Source: Cinnamomum chago | Taxonomy: Eukaryota; Streptophyta; Magnoliopsida; Laurales; Lauraceae | Length of the DNA stretch: 64,000 bases | Assembly (NCBI GenBank): GCA_038049695.1 | Contig: CP142461.1 | Location: 30,821,001 to 30,885,000 of the forward strand | Reading direction: 5' to 3' | Part shown: in pieces, positions 33,751 to 48,700 of the stretch | Layout of the letters: the number at the start of each line of letters is the position of its first letter | How positions within the stretch are numbered: the first letter of the stretch is position 1 | Notes under the pieces: model-generated | The model's database searches: none | What the model was told of the DNA's origin: nothing | The model's input: the letters and a program-made list of their open reading frames with translations, nothing else | Program-made: the position numbers and the translations under genes

Positions 33751-36700
33751 GTAAGTAATAGCAACTTAACTTTAATTTCTTTCTACTTTGTTTTGTGTTT
33801 TGGTTGTTGAGTAATTTGGACTCTTGAGGCATTTTTCATTAAAGACTAATGCATTTGTTTGATTTGTTTTCTTGTTTTGGTACTTACATTTTGTGTTAAA
33901 AAATGTTTCTTTATAAAAAAAATTACTGTCCACCTTTTGAAAGAATTGTTCTGCAGGGCTACTTCATTTTTCTACATTTTGCTACAGGTTTCCGCGGTAT
34001 TTTCTTTCTTTCTATATTGATTTTGTTTTCTCAGGAAAATGGAAACTGTTAACTTTATTTTCAACAGATTTGGCTGTGAATGTTTGGTGCCACAAAACAT
34101 GTGCCCCTGTGAAATATGTTTATACCTCTTGGTGTAAGAGACTGCATAAGATGGTTCTCTACCAGACTACCACTTGGGTCCAAAGCTGCTTTTTTCAAAA
34201 ATTGCAGAAAATGCTTTCAACTTGGTAAATGAGAATTCCGGGAAAATTTTAAGAAGGAACCATGGAAAATCATTCTCCCTTAAACAAAATTTTAAATTTC
34301 TGTGGATTATGCTCTGCACAAACATACCCAAAAAGCTTAACTGCGCCGTTCTTTCTGTATGAGTAATTTATTAGACTGTCAGCTTGATCAGCTTATCAAA
34401 ACTAAAAGCAGATGTGAATAAGTGTGAGAATAACTCTTTGACATCATAATAGGTAATAAAGGCACGATGAATTCTCCTTGCAAAACAAAACCTTGCAGAT
34501 AGTTTGTCAAAACTGTTGTTTCATAAGATGCTTGTCACTTCTTATTAGAAATATTATGAATAGGTTAGAGAGGATAAGCATTAGGTTTTCTGAATTAAGA
34601 TTTCAACCAAGTGATTCCTTATCCTATTATTATTCTTATATAAATTGAGATGAGTTATCTTAAAATTCCTCATGGTGTTAGAGCCATGGCTAGGTAACAA
34701 TCTTGTGATCAGGCTTGTCATGGTGCTGCCTCTTACGTTTCTTTAATGATCTCACTTTCACTTTTCCTCCTTCAACAAAATAAGTATTCTCTCTCATCCA
34801 TGCATTTTCCGAGATTTATGATCTTGTTGTTCTGATCAAGTTGCACAATTGAAAGATTTTGGAAGATCATGATTTACGATAGATCTGATCTAGTGGGCCA
34901 CCGGCATCAAAAGACTCTAAAGGAGTGGGACTGTGGGATGCAACATTGATGGTCTCTCTACAGACACACAGTGATCACCAACAAAGCATGATGATCATTT
35001 CTGCCAAATATCCGTCGATTACTTTTTGAGATAAGGGTTTATGCTCTTTGTTACCAATCACATGATCCTTTCTATTATGAAAGGACCATGCAATTGTGGG
35101 AGGGTGTTAGCGATATTAGGAGTTGGTTAGAGAGGAAGCTTTAGGTTTTTTAATTAGAATTTAGAATGAATGATTCCTTATCCTATTCATATTCTTATAA
35201 ATTGAGATGAGTTCTCGTAATAAAGGCTTGGTGGATTGTATCACAATGTAGTACCTTAAAATTCCACACTCGTTTCCATTTTAGTTATTTATTTATTTTT
35301 GCTGTGACCGCATTGATTGTTAGCTCGGTTTGTTTAGTAATATAGATGTAAGTAATCATGAGAATGATTCTTTGGCATCGGGTTATGCTGTCATTAGAGT
35401 AAAATGGTTGCTACCGTCAAAACTATAGGCTCATTAGATGCTTCAGCTACTTCTTTTCTTTTTTCATAGTTCACCAATTTCAAAATGCATCCAACCCATC
35501 TCACATTTAGTTGTGCATTTGTTGGCTACGGAATCATTATGAGCCTTTTATGTCTTGGCATACACGCTATTTTATATGCTCTAGTATGCTTCAATGTATG
35601 ATTACTTGAAACATTATCTAAAGAAAATATAGACCTGAATGTGGTTGTTTAATTACTACCACTTTATATTGGGATCACATATGAGACAATTCACATATGA
35701 GCGCTTTCAAGAGCATTTAGGGGTAGCATCAATAGGGGATAAAAATAAAGAAGCATGTTTGAAATGGTTTGGGCATGTCCAATGTAGGCGGGCAACAAAG
35801 CCGGTAGGGAAAAGTTTGGCTATGTAGGTTGATGGCCCACCAAGGGTAATGCAAAACGGAGGGAAGATGCATGGTGGGCAACGTCGAGATGGAGAGATAG
35901 GGGGTAGATCAGGTGAAACTTAAAATTGGCCTCACATCAAATTCCAATTTAGGAGGCAGAAGAGAAGATCTCTCACAACTAGAACTAGAACTAGAAGTAG
36001 AACTAGAAGTTGAAAAAGAACTCAAGAACTCAGTTTCCTTATTGTCTAAATCATTACAAGCCTCTCCATATATATAATTCTCAAACTTTCTAAAAAGTAA
36101 ATAGTAAAAGAAAAGAAGGAAAAGAAACTTTCTAAAATTGATAAAGAAAAGAAAGAAGAAAGAAACTTTCTAAAATTGATAATTCCTCCCATGTGGCACT
36201 TTCCAGCATGCGGCCTTCAATATGATTACACACACGAGGCCTTTAGTCCGTCAAATGCTTGAACCGAAGAGATCCAACTGTTGGATATTATCAGAATGGT
36301 AATCCAACAGTGGGTTTTCAATATCTTGGCGATCAAAATGTAGATTGTAATAAACCATATACCAACCTAAAAGCTTAAGCTCATAGGTGGAAGGCCCAAA
36401 CAGGTATATATGAAGCCTTGCCAAGGGCATTACTTAGGCGATGTGGGATGTGGGGCTTTACTTTACCAACATAGATGTGCATCATTAAAAATAAAACAGC
36501 ACAACTCTAATAAAATAACTCTAAATAAAATAAAGATAGGTGGGCTGGGCCCAAAGGCGGGTTGATCCATGGCAACCGCGGGTTTGTCCTGCATCAAAGG
36601 GGAAGGGGTAGGTTGAAGAAGACGTGGATGGAGGTAGTAAAAATAGATTTGAAGGCGTGAAACTTATTTGAGGATTTGGCTCAAGATAGATTGAAATGGA

Positions 36701-39700
36701 GAAACAAAATTTATGTAGCTGACCCCAACATAGTTGGAACAAGGCTTTGATGATGATGATGATGTGACACAAGCGACACCATCAATCAAATTTTAGTGAC
36801 AAAGTACCCTGAGTTACTGCAAAAATTGGTGTCTAATGCCTGGAATGACCAACACAAAATGCACCATCATTCTACACCAGAAAGGTTACATCCATGAAGG
36901 AACAAGTTGGTTATGTATACATATCAAACCAAGTGATTGGCATTTTCCCTAAATATGTGACCTTTTGTGCTGTGCACATTAGCTTCACAGGTAAAGTTTA
37001 ATTTTTCCATTTATATTTAAATGTTTTATACTTATTTTAATAGTCGATTCATATGGTGTTATATGTGTAGATGCAGCATTTTTTTTTTCTTTGGAACTGC
37101 TGTTGAACAGTTTGTATATAAGCAACTTGTGTAAAGGTGAAAGCAGTCATCTTTTGTTACTAAATTGCTCTGTCATTTTGTTTTTCAACAGTTAGACCTA
37201 TGTTCATTAGTAATTCTCTTCTAGCCTCTGATGTGAAAATCTTTTAGAATAGTCGGTATGATGATTTTATAAAATTACTCATGTTGATAGATGATTGATG
37301 GTATCATTGCTTTTTACTTTTTGTAAATGTACATCATCCTGTTTTGTTTCAATTTTTCAGTTGTTGCTTTATGGCAGCTGATTTGGTTCCCGTTTGCATT
37401 GGTATATATCTTTTCTGCAGCTAGAACACTGAGCTTTGTTTCCTTCTTAACTTTGCAGAACGGTCCTCCAAGTGAGCGAAAAATCACGAAGCTATGTGAA
37501 TATGCTGTTAGGAACCCCATTCGGGTGCCAAAGGTGGTTTTTAATTAATCTTATCCAGTCTCTTATGGCTGGGCATGCAATTTTAATTGGGGAAAAACAT
37601 TTGCGAGTTACCTATACTTATGTCTTCTGAATAGATTGCAAAGTACCTTGAACAAAGGACCTACAAAGAACTGCGATCTGAGCACATCAAATTCATTATG
37701 ATTATTACAGAAACATACAGTAAATTGCTTTGTATGTGTAAGGAGCAGATGTAAGTACGAAACAAAGCTTTTTTTTTTTTTTAATACTGTATTCTGAATT
37801 GAATAGTGTTTTGTTTCATGTATAATTTAGTGCCTTTGTTAAGCCTTTAACTCTTATGGCCTGTTCGGTAATTCACTATTAAAGTGAAGTGAAGTAAAGC
37901 CTCTATTTAAGAAACATGAAAAGACTAGGGGGTCATATCAAAAGTAGAAAAACTCAAAATTCCCCCCTTCTTTTTTTTTTTTAAAAAAAGACGTCAAAAA
38001 GCAACATCCTCAATCCACTAAATGACAAAAAACTATCTACTTTTTACACAAAAAATCAAAAAGATTCCTTGTCAAGCCACTAAAGACAAAAGACTGTCAT
38101 ATTATGATTAGACCCCCTTAAGCATTACTTTCCCTTCTCATGTCAACTCTTTTGCATTTTAATCAATTTGAAATGTCGTTGTCTCTGATTATAATTATTT
38201 AGGGACAAAGTTTGGCTGATGTATGTATGCTCAAGATATGTTGGATTCTTAGATGATGATGGATTCTTAGATGATGATGTATCACTGCTTATGCCTTTTG
38301 GTACTTATGTTAGGCTTTTCCTCACTCAACATGACAAAATTTTCCAGTGATTCCATTCTTGTAATCTGTGAACACTATTCAATAACAAAGTCTCAAGAGG
38401 GAGAAGTTGAGAACAACATTTTTTTTATTATTAATTTTGAATGTTAACTTATATTAAAAGATAAAAAATTGTAAAGCATGAGGACTATACATGATCATGG
38501 GGTTGGGGTGGGCAGTGGATGCTCAACAAACTATAGAAAAGGTGATACCCTTCCCTCCCCTTTGACCCAAAGGGAGATGCAACAAGGACCTGCCTAGTCG
38601 CATAACTTAAAATGGGAGCATAAGGATATTGGTAAAAACCAATTATTGATGCCTAACTCATTGTTTTGCTAGAAGATCTGCCTCCTTATCTGTACTCCTA
38701 TTAACAAGATGGAATGATGCATGTTACGGTCATCTAAGTCGATAAAGCTTTCTCCACTACATCTGCTAACCCCCACGTGTGGCACATCATGTGGATCACT
38801 TGCTGTCAGAGTGATGCTTAGTTAATCTCCTTACGCCATGTTGTGATGAAGCTGAATGGCATTTATGATGCAAACTCATGTAGTCCTAATCAGAGAAGAA
38901 GGGCTGCAGCTCCAATTGATTATTTTGCAGTTTCTGCAGGAAGATTTAGCAGCTTGGAGCCTCCTTGGACACCACAGAATCTTGGGAGGAGGGAAAAAAA
39001 CCACCAAATGACTAGTAACCAGTACAGATGTGAGCTGTAGAAGGAAACTCATGAAATTCCAACCTTTAAAACCTCAAAAGGGAGTTTTGTTCAAGAAAAG
39101 AAAAGTTCTTCCAGTTCTGCCTTGACGGCAGTCCTTTACAAAGGATATATAGCAGTCTCTTTCCTACTAAGAAATAAAATCCTAAACAACATTACATGTG
39201 AGAGATTCTACTAACTCAATTTACTAAAAGAGTCCTAATGCAACTAATATCATAAGAAAGAAAGTTTTGAAGGAAAGAAGTCTTAAAAAGGAGGTTTTTG
39301 GCAATTTGTTTGTGTGCAGAACTGTGCACAGGTACAGCTGGCACAAATTCCTGGCTGTGGGCCTCCGTTTGGGCTGGACCTGAATCTGTTTTGGGCCCAA
39401 TTTGGGCTTGGTCCTGTTGGACTTCTTGTTGGGGCCTGACACGTTCTGTGCTCAATTTGGGCTCGGACTTGCTGCTAGTACCGGATGGGTTCCGGTCTTG
39501 GGCATATGCCTATAAACCTGAATAGGTTGTGTTGCATCAATTAATTAACCTAACTAGATCTGTTTTTGGCTGTTTCCAAATGGTACCAATGTTTTCTAAT
39601 CATGCAAAAACTTGTCAACTGTGTCATGCTTGCTTTCTTTTGCTTGAAGCTTATTTCTTTCTAGCTCAGATCTTTGGAGTGCACAACAGGAGTCAATTCA

Positions 39701-42700
39701 ATTACTTTTTTTGACAACGTAATTAGTGAAAGCCTAAGAGAGAATTTGATTAGGAATGCATAAAACCGAAATAGAGCTGCATGGAAGATTTGTTCTACTA
39801 AATTTGGATATTAGAATTGTAGATTGGGTTATGTACAATGTTCCACAAATAAGAAGAAAGGGTACTAATTAGATATATATATATATATATATAAATATTC
39901 ACTCAAAAAAGAAAAAAAAAAGATCAACAAAAGTGAAAGAATAGTTTAAGGGGGTTTGATTCTGGTGCATTAAATCCAATAAGAGCTGCGGCATTTGTTT
40001 TTGTTAACGTGAGCATAAAGAAACACATGATTATGATATTATTAAAAGTGAATGTTATGAGTGTATCTTGCTCCTATATATGTGTAATTTCTATGATGCT
40101 CAATGGGAAAAGAAATCATAGGAAATATGGGTCAAAGTTCCTCCAAAAAAGTGATAAGATGTGACAAGAGCCTGTAACATAGTTGGAAGGTGCTCATCAC
40201 CACATCCATGAGACTGAGGGTTTGAGTCATGTTGCCATTCGATTAAAAAGGGATAAGATGTTGATGATTGGGCTCAAGTCTATAGGTCATTTGAATGCTT
40301 GAGAATTTGATCCAATTCTAGGCTTTAGTTGAGTCTTTGATTTCTAAAGCATAATCTGTAATTTTTGGTTGTTAGCGAGAGCTATTGAGAGAATAATGGA
40401 ATAGTGGATTGTTTGGCTATCCCATGATATGAATACCATTGTCCTTGCTTCTAATAAAATTAAGTTACCATTCAAAAAAGAAAATAAAAAGAAAGAAAGA
40501 GAGAAAGAAAAAAGAAAGAATACCATTACCTTTTAGACTCCAAGTACCTGGTTTTGTGGAAGCACTGGATTTTTATTTTTTGATTGTATCATCATTATCG
40601 TCATCATCAACAACAACACCATTGTTGTTATTTTCATTATCATCAGTATCTTTGTTATTAGAAGCATGCTTGTAGGGTAATGAAACACACTAGGATGAAA
40701 ATAATGCCAGTTGTATTCAGTTTCATCATGTGCATACTTTAGAGTTTTAACGATCAAATAATATATAATGTAATTTTGGTTTTCACTGTTTAAATATTTA
40801 ATGGAAGTTCTTATTTGTGGTCTTTCTGTGAATGTATATTGTAATATGCTTCTTATTTTAGAGTCATTTCTACCAGGCAAAAAATGTTGATGTTGACCTC
40901 CTGGTGATTGGGGTTGTTAGAATCTTTGTTGATTGATACTAATTGTAGGTGTTATGCCTTTTGTTTTGGTAGGATTCTTTACAGTATATTGGAATGCAAT
41001 ATCCTGAGTCTTTACGTTTGTGTCCAGGATAAATTCGGCATCTTTCAGCTGTCATTCACTCTTAAATTTCAATCTTGAACAGGGCATATTTTGCTGTTAG
41101 TCTATCCAGTGTGATTCCTGAACTTTTGGATAGTACACGGAAAGATGCTATACGGATCCTGGGATGCCAAACATTGACAAGATTCATCTATAGTCAGGTG
41201 AGCTTTGAATTCATTTTCATATATTCATCAAGATAAAATACTAAAATGTCTTACCAAAACTTGGATTTTGTTGTCTGTATTCATTTCACTTCATGGGATT
41301 ATCATTTTTGACAATTATTCATGTGTCTTTTGGCATATCAAATTCATGGGTCTTGACTCGAGAATTCTTGTGACTTCTAATATTAACCCTAAGATTTTTT
41401 TAAGATGGATGCCGCACTGGGTTCATTAACTAGCTTTGATTTTCACATGTGCAGTTGGCAACTCATTCATTATTTTCTTTCCTGACCTCATAAATGCTTG
41501 TTGGCTGATAAATCGTGCAGTCCTCATTGGCACAAGAAGTAGAGATGCTTCAGTGAGAGAACCAGCTTCAATTGCAGGGGAAACCCAATTGAACAGCATT
41601 TTCATGCAATTCCCTTCTTTATCTTAGAGTGTGTATTCTATTTTGATGTTGAGATAGTGGTCCTCCTCATATGATGCAGTAACTAATGGTTTGATTCAAC
41701 TAGAAATGGTTCTCTCATTGATAAAAACTTCCCTGGTGAATGAAGGTTTTAGGAGCTATTTTGCTACCTTTTCTTAATGGGTTGGAAATTAACTTGCTGC
41801 AACATATTGTGGTTGTGTAAATGTTGTGACCTAGATCACAATGCGTCTGAGAATTAGATCTGTTCATTAGTAGAAGCATACAATCCATTACATTGTACTA
41901 CATATATGGGACATTCATACTGGCTCACATTAAGTTTTCTTACTGGTATACCATATTTAAACCATGTGCACCTCATTATACTGCTTTGCTTGTTGTGCCC
42001 ATAACCCCATACCATAAGTCATGTGTAAGTGCATGCGGCAAGCTCTTTTTTTTTTTGAAATGATAACTTGTATTAAAAAGAAGAGGCTGTACAGTATAAA
42101 AGATATATATTGAGAAGCAGCTGTGGAAAAACCCAAAGAAAAGACAGCCACCACCCAAAAGAAGTCACAAAAACACAAAACTGAACTAAGAGGTAGCAAG
42201 GTCCCTAATCCAAAAAGAGGAGAGATAGATCCTGTGGCAAGCATATTGTGTGCACATCATGCAGTGTACCATACCATGAGAATCTAAGCAAATGCAAAGC
42301 TAGCGGTTATCAATGGTATTTGTTTCTGTTTGCACATTTCCCTTTTTTCTGTTTTTTCTTTTCCTTCTTCTTCTTCTTCTTCTTTTTTTTTTTTTTTCTT
42401 TGCATATGTGAAAATAAATGCAAGGTTATATGAAAATGATGATTATATAAACTGGTTGTACGGTAACCTCCATGCTGCTGCTGAACCCGTTGACCACTAT
42501 ACAAGTTGTCAGGCTCATTTTAGTATTGAACTGCTGTGGCATGCTCAACAAGTGATATGCACGCAAAACTGTTTCTTTCCTGTGGGTGGTTTGGAGGTTG
42601 GAAGACTGCCGAATTGATAACAATGACTATCTACTGTTTCAAATAAGCATCACCTATGCAGATTGATCAACAAATTTTATTTTGTACTGTAGATGGGTAT

Positions 42701-45700
42701 TCTATGGGTATAACTCAACAACGACTACTTCTGGTAGACTCGTGCAATGAATTGTATTCCGCACTATAGAGTTTGGAGCTATGATGCATGGATATTTCAA
42801 AATGGGCAATATATCGTGTCATATCGTATCCAATACTTCACTTTTTATATGTAAAATCCATGTCCTTCCCATGTCTATGGCGTGTCCCTGCCGTATCTGG
42901 GCATCATAGGTTTGGAGTCACCCAAAGTTGAAAGTTTCCTTGTAAAACAACTTTGATGCTTGTTTTTTTTTTTTTTTTTTTTTTTGAATTAAAGTTGTTT
43001 CCAGCTTTTGATTTATCTTAGATGCTCATTTGAATTTGACCATAAATTTGTTAATGCTACCTTTAGCTGCTATACCCAATGTGTGTGTATTGGTTACACT
43101 TATTTAATAGCTGATTAGTGTATGTCAGACTCCCTTTCAGTAGTTTCCAATTTCCTTTTTGTATGAAGGAAAATCTTGGATTATGTAATGATTTTCTCGA
43201 TGCACTTTTCAATTCTGAAATGATGGATGAGCAGGCAGATGGCACGTATACATACACTATTGAGAGTTTGGCTCGACAAGTATGTGGTATGGTTCGAGAG
43301 AGTGGAGAAGATAAATGCTGCTTGCGGGCATCAAGCTTGCAATGTCTTTCAGCAATGGTACTTTTCCCCTTCTTGATGATTTCTTGGAGCAGCAAGTTTG
43401 ATTTTAGACTTGCTTTGAGAGCATTAGGGACACTGCTACATAGTCGCGTTTGTTCTTCCTTCTTGTGTACATATTTAATATGTTTCTCCTGTTTCAGGTG
43501 TGGTTCATGGCTGAGTTTTCTCACATTTTTACTGATTTTGATGAGGTGGGTGTTTCTAAATTTAGATACTTGCACTAAGTGCTATAACTTGTATTGAGTA
43601 TATTGAGAACTTGTCTTGGTGTTTGTTAATGTGAAGCTGAAAGGAGTCATTTTGATTTCTGTGGTTACTGGAAATGGGAGCAACTTATGGGCATTGATAT
43701 AGTATTATAGTTGCCAATTTTGTGTTGACCCCGTTTTGGTTTGACTCTGGATTGAAAAGTTTTGCCTGCTTTGGCATTTTTCATTTTGGTAAAATTTTAA
43801 AAATTAAAAAAATATTTTGATTAGAAAATATGAAAAATAGTAGAAAGTGAAACTAATATATATACTGTGTATATTTAATTCACTACTAAATCAATAATGC
43901 AACATGTTAGTTCTGCTCTGCATGCCAATTAAATGATTTATAACCTATGTTTGTGTGATTGAAATTTTGACGTCCTATCTCAGCTTTCGTCTCCAATTAT
44001 TGATGTTATAGCGTGAAATAATATAAAATAAACACATTAATACCTCAATCAAAATGAAGAGGCCTTTTGTTTTCTTCAGTACTATACTTGTTTGGCCGAA
44101 ATATGGACCAAAACGGACAAACAGGGCTGATCAGGTCTAAAACTTGGACCAGAACTTTATAAAAGGCTGTTCAGGTTGGTCACCTGACCAAACCAAATTG
44201 TTTTAGCCTGTTTGGCTGAACGAACTGGAATTGACTGCTATATTCTCAGTTCTTGCATATATAGGTGACCAAACCGAATTGTTTTAGCCTGTTTGGCTGA
44301 ACGAACTGGAATTGACTGCTATATTCTCAGTTCTTGCATATATATACGAGAGCATAAACTGCATTATCAGTGACTGAATTGTTGCGTAATAAATTATTGA
44401 AAGTTAACTAGAATTCCAGACAAACTACCTACTGCTCTCCTGATTTCTTTTTCCCATATAAGCGGTGATAATCTATGTCATTTCTTCTCTGAATATCTGT
44501 CCTCTTCTGTGTTACAACAAGTAGAAATGGCATGGCACGCAACATGATAGTTCTGCAGTATGATGTTTCTGGTATTGCTCTGTATATTACTTTATGTATT
44601 GGTGGCCTTTTGCACAAGGAGATTGTTTCTTTAACTGTTGGACATACTTTTTATGTAGATTGTACAAGTTACTTTGGATAACTATTGGGTGGATGCAAAT
44701 CTTGAACTCGATGACAAGAGAGGGGAATCACATCATAATTGGGTAGATGGAGTTGTTAAATGTGAAGCTAGAGGTGGCGCTGATGTTAGTAATGGTAGCC
44801 CGAGCTATACAGTTGTCAAGCCACGTCCAGAAAAGAAAGATCCCTCTATGCTCACGAGGTAAACATAATAAAAACTCCATTTTCTCTATATCTTTAATAA
44901 AGTTACCATTAAAAAAATAAAGAAATAAATAAATAAAAATACCATTTTCTGTTACTCACAAATGTTATCTTAATCATTATTCAGCTTGCATCTTCTGGGA
45001 TATGTTGTCATTTTAATTGGGATTTAAAAGGGGCAGGGTCCATTGGGTACCTGGACCTTATCTGAACCTGTGATGGTCCAATATGCAGAACCTGGACCCA
45101 CTTATGCTTAGAGATCTATATCCAATCTCAGATCTGCTTCCAGTACAGCTGGGTGGTTGATACCGGGTGCTCTTGGCGGTTGGATGTTAAATAGTTAATT
45201 TGCCGCACCTTTAACGCCTAGGTATTTTAGGTGTATTGGCTAGCAACTTGAGATGAAAAAAGGCCTCATGCCACATCGAGTGTTAAAAATGTTGTCATGT
45301 GTGGGTGCGTGTGTAGGGAAAAAAGGCCCCATGCCATATCGAGCATCTTGTGCAGGCTGGGCGGGACTTTTTGGGGGGTGGGGGGGTTAAGTAGTTATTT
45401 TGCCGCACCTCTAACGCTTAGGTATTTTAGCAACTTGAGAGTGGACACATTAGTCTATTTTCTCAAATGCTTTTGGTGGGTTAAAAAATGTTATATCATA
45501 TATGTGTATCCATATAAGAGCTTATCACAAGAGACACTACAACACATTGATCAGGACTGAATCATTGTCTAAGTGATATGCATTGGCTTTTTCCTAGTGT
45601 GAATTCTTATATGAAGACATGTTCTCTTATTTGGACAAGTTAGAGGCCAATCATCTCTAGATGATGGATTAATCCTCCTCCTCCTCATCATCATTAAAGC

Positions 45701-48700
45701 TTTTCCCAACTATGTTGGGGTCGGCTATACGAATTATGTTTCTCCATTCCGATCTATCTTGAGCCAAATCCTCAGATAAGTTACACTTCTTCATATTTAT
45801 TTTTACAACTTCCGTTCACGTCCTCTTTGGCCTACCATTTTCCCTTGGTGAGCCATCAACCTTCATAGCAAAGCTTTTCCTTACCGGCACCGTTGCCAGC
45901 CTACGTTGGACATCCACAAACTATCTTAAACGGGTTTATCTAATTTTATCCCCTATTCTTGTTACCCCTAAATGCTCGCGAAAGCGTTCATTTTTAATTT
46001 TATCCTTCCTAGTTTTACCACACATCCATCTCAACATTCTCATATCTGCTACATCCATTTTGTGCATATGTTGCTTCTTGATTGGCCAACATTTTGCTCT
46101 ATAGGTCATACCTGGTCTAATTGATGTCTTGTATAATTTTCCTTTCAATCTTGTTAGCATTCGTCAGTCACAAAGCACTTCAAAAGTAAATCTCCACTTC
46201 AACTATACCGCTTTAATCCTATGTTCGACATCTTTATCAATCTCCCCATCCTTACTAATTATAAAGCCAAGGTAGTGGAAATAATCACTTTGTGGTATCC
46301 CATGGTCTTTAATTCTCACAGTAGTTTCAGCTCTTTTTATATGCCCACTGAAGTTACAAACCATATATTCCGTCTTTGTACGACTTATTTTAAAGCCTTT
46401 GGATTCTAAAGTCTCCCGCCATCTCTTGAGTTTTGCATTCACATCATTTCTTGATTCATCTACTAACACAATATCATCTGCAAATAACATGCACCAAGAT
46501 ACCTCTTATTGAATATGAGCAGTTAATTCATCCATAATTAGTTCAAAGAGATAAGGGCTTAGGGTTGACCCCTGATGGAAACCAATGGTCATTGGGAACT
46601 CCCCTGTCTCTCTGCACACAGTTCTCACACTTGTTATTGCTCCTTCATATGTCTTTAATAATTTTAATATAACCTCTTGAAACATTCCTTTTATTTAAAA
46701 CCCACCAAATTAAATCTCTAGGTACCCTATCGTAAGCTTTTTTTAGATCAATGAAGACCATGGTCCATATGCAGATTTTTCCTCTTCGCTTGATAATTTT
46801 CTATTAATTGCCCAAGTGAGAAGATAACTTCCATCATTGACCTCCCTGGCATAAAACTAAATTGATTTTTAGATATCTTGGTCTTTTTGTCTCAGTTTTT
46901 GCTCCATTATTCTCTCCCATAGCTTCAAAGTATGACTCATAAGTTGAATCACACGATAGTTGGTAAAGTTTTGTGTATCTCTCTTGTTCTTATATATAGG
47001 TACTACAACACTTCTTTATTCATCTGGCATTTTCTTTGTGTTATTAATATCTTATTGAAGATTCTAGTCAACCAAATCTCCCCAATTTCTCTTAAGCATT
47101 TCCAAGCCTCAATTGGGATATCATTTGGACTCGTAGCATTTCCTGACTTCATTTGTTTTAATGCTTTCCTCACTTCCACCACCCTAATTCTATGGAAAAA
47201 AGTATGCTTTGCTAATGAACTATCATATTTTGTTATTATGTCTTCTATATAGTCTTCATTTAAAAGTATGCTAAAATATTCCCTCCACCTTTTTGTGAAA
47301 TCATTGTCCTTCAGTAGAACCTTTTGGTCATTGCTCTTAATACATTTGAAATGATCTAAGTCCCTACTTTTCCTTTCTCTTATCTTTGTAAGCTTCCTTC
47401 TCTCCTTCTCTTGTTCCTGACTTATTATATAGGTCATCATATGCTTTGCACTTTGCATCACTTACCACTTTCTTAGCCTTTTCCTTTGCCTTCTTGTACA
47501 TCTCACAGTTTTCCATATTTCTAGTACTTTGTCAAACTTTATAACGTCTTTTCTCTTGAACAGCTTTTTGAACCTCTACACTCCACCACCAGGTTTCTTT
47601 ATTATCGTGTCTCTTCCCTTTTGACTCTCCAAGCACCTCTTTAGCAACCTTTCTCTTACGGTTAGCCATTTGATTCCACATTGCTGTAGTTTTTCCTTCA
47701 AAATTCCATTCTCCCTCATCAATCACTTTATCTTTAAATACTATCGTTCTTTCTCCTTTCAAATCCCTCCACCTTGTTTTAGGGAACATTTTATTTACTA
47801 CCCCTCTTTTCTACTTCTAATGCAAATATCTAAAAGTACTAGCCAATGTTCCGTGGTCAAACTCTTTGCTAGAAGTACCTTACAATCTTTACAATCCAAT
47901 CAATCGTGTTTTCTAACTAGAAAAAAGTCTATCCGGCTCCTGCTAGTTCCACTTTTTTAAGTAATTAAATGCTCCTCTCTCTTTTTAAAGCAAGTGTTTG
48001 CTATCACAAGGTCAAATGCTAATGTAAAGTCTAGGATAGTGTCTCCTAACTCATTCTTTTCTCCAAATCCTTGTCCTCCATGCACTCTCTCATATCGTCT
48101 ACTCTCCTTTCCTACATGCCCATTTAAGTCTCCTCCTAGGAAAATATTTTCACTAGTTGGAATTTCTCGTAGTAAACCATCCATCTCCTCCCAAAATTTG
48201 CTCTTGACACTTTCTTCTAATCCTGCTTGGTGAGTGTATGCACTAATGATGATGGATTGATCATTAGACATAATTCATATCATTCGTGCATTTCATTATC
48301 ATATCATTATATGATGGACTGATCTTGTCAAGAAAAAACCTGTTGCATTTTAATCAAGCCGTTGTCATCATTGAAGCCTTAACCCATCTATCTGGGTTTT
48401 GTTTTGTGGTTTCAATCAAGTCCGGTAAATAAATAAAATAAAAAACCTCTCCTTAACTGATCTGAAAGTACATGAAAACACTGGAGGTGAAGGAAACTGA
48501 TAAAATATAGTTACGTAAGGAATTATGAAACTTAATATAAAATTTTATAGAAAACTCTACCTTAAAGTCAGAAAATACCCTTTTTCATGTCATATTTTAG
48601 AACTTACTACTCTCTCTCTCTCTCTCATATTTCTGGGAAAAAGGGTTTTCTGATTTGATTGGCCATTTTTCCGAAACTTTCTAGGACCATTTTCTGCTTT

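Noticed and set aside
43063..43597. 159- and 170-codon frames around 43.1-43.6 kb
   Set aside because: They run through introns and only overlap SRL2-like exons 5 and 6; splice sites and family homology define the true exons.
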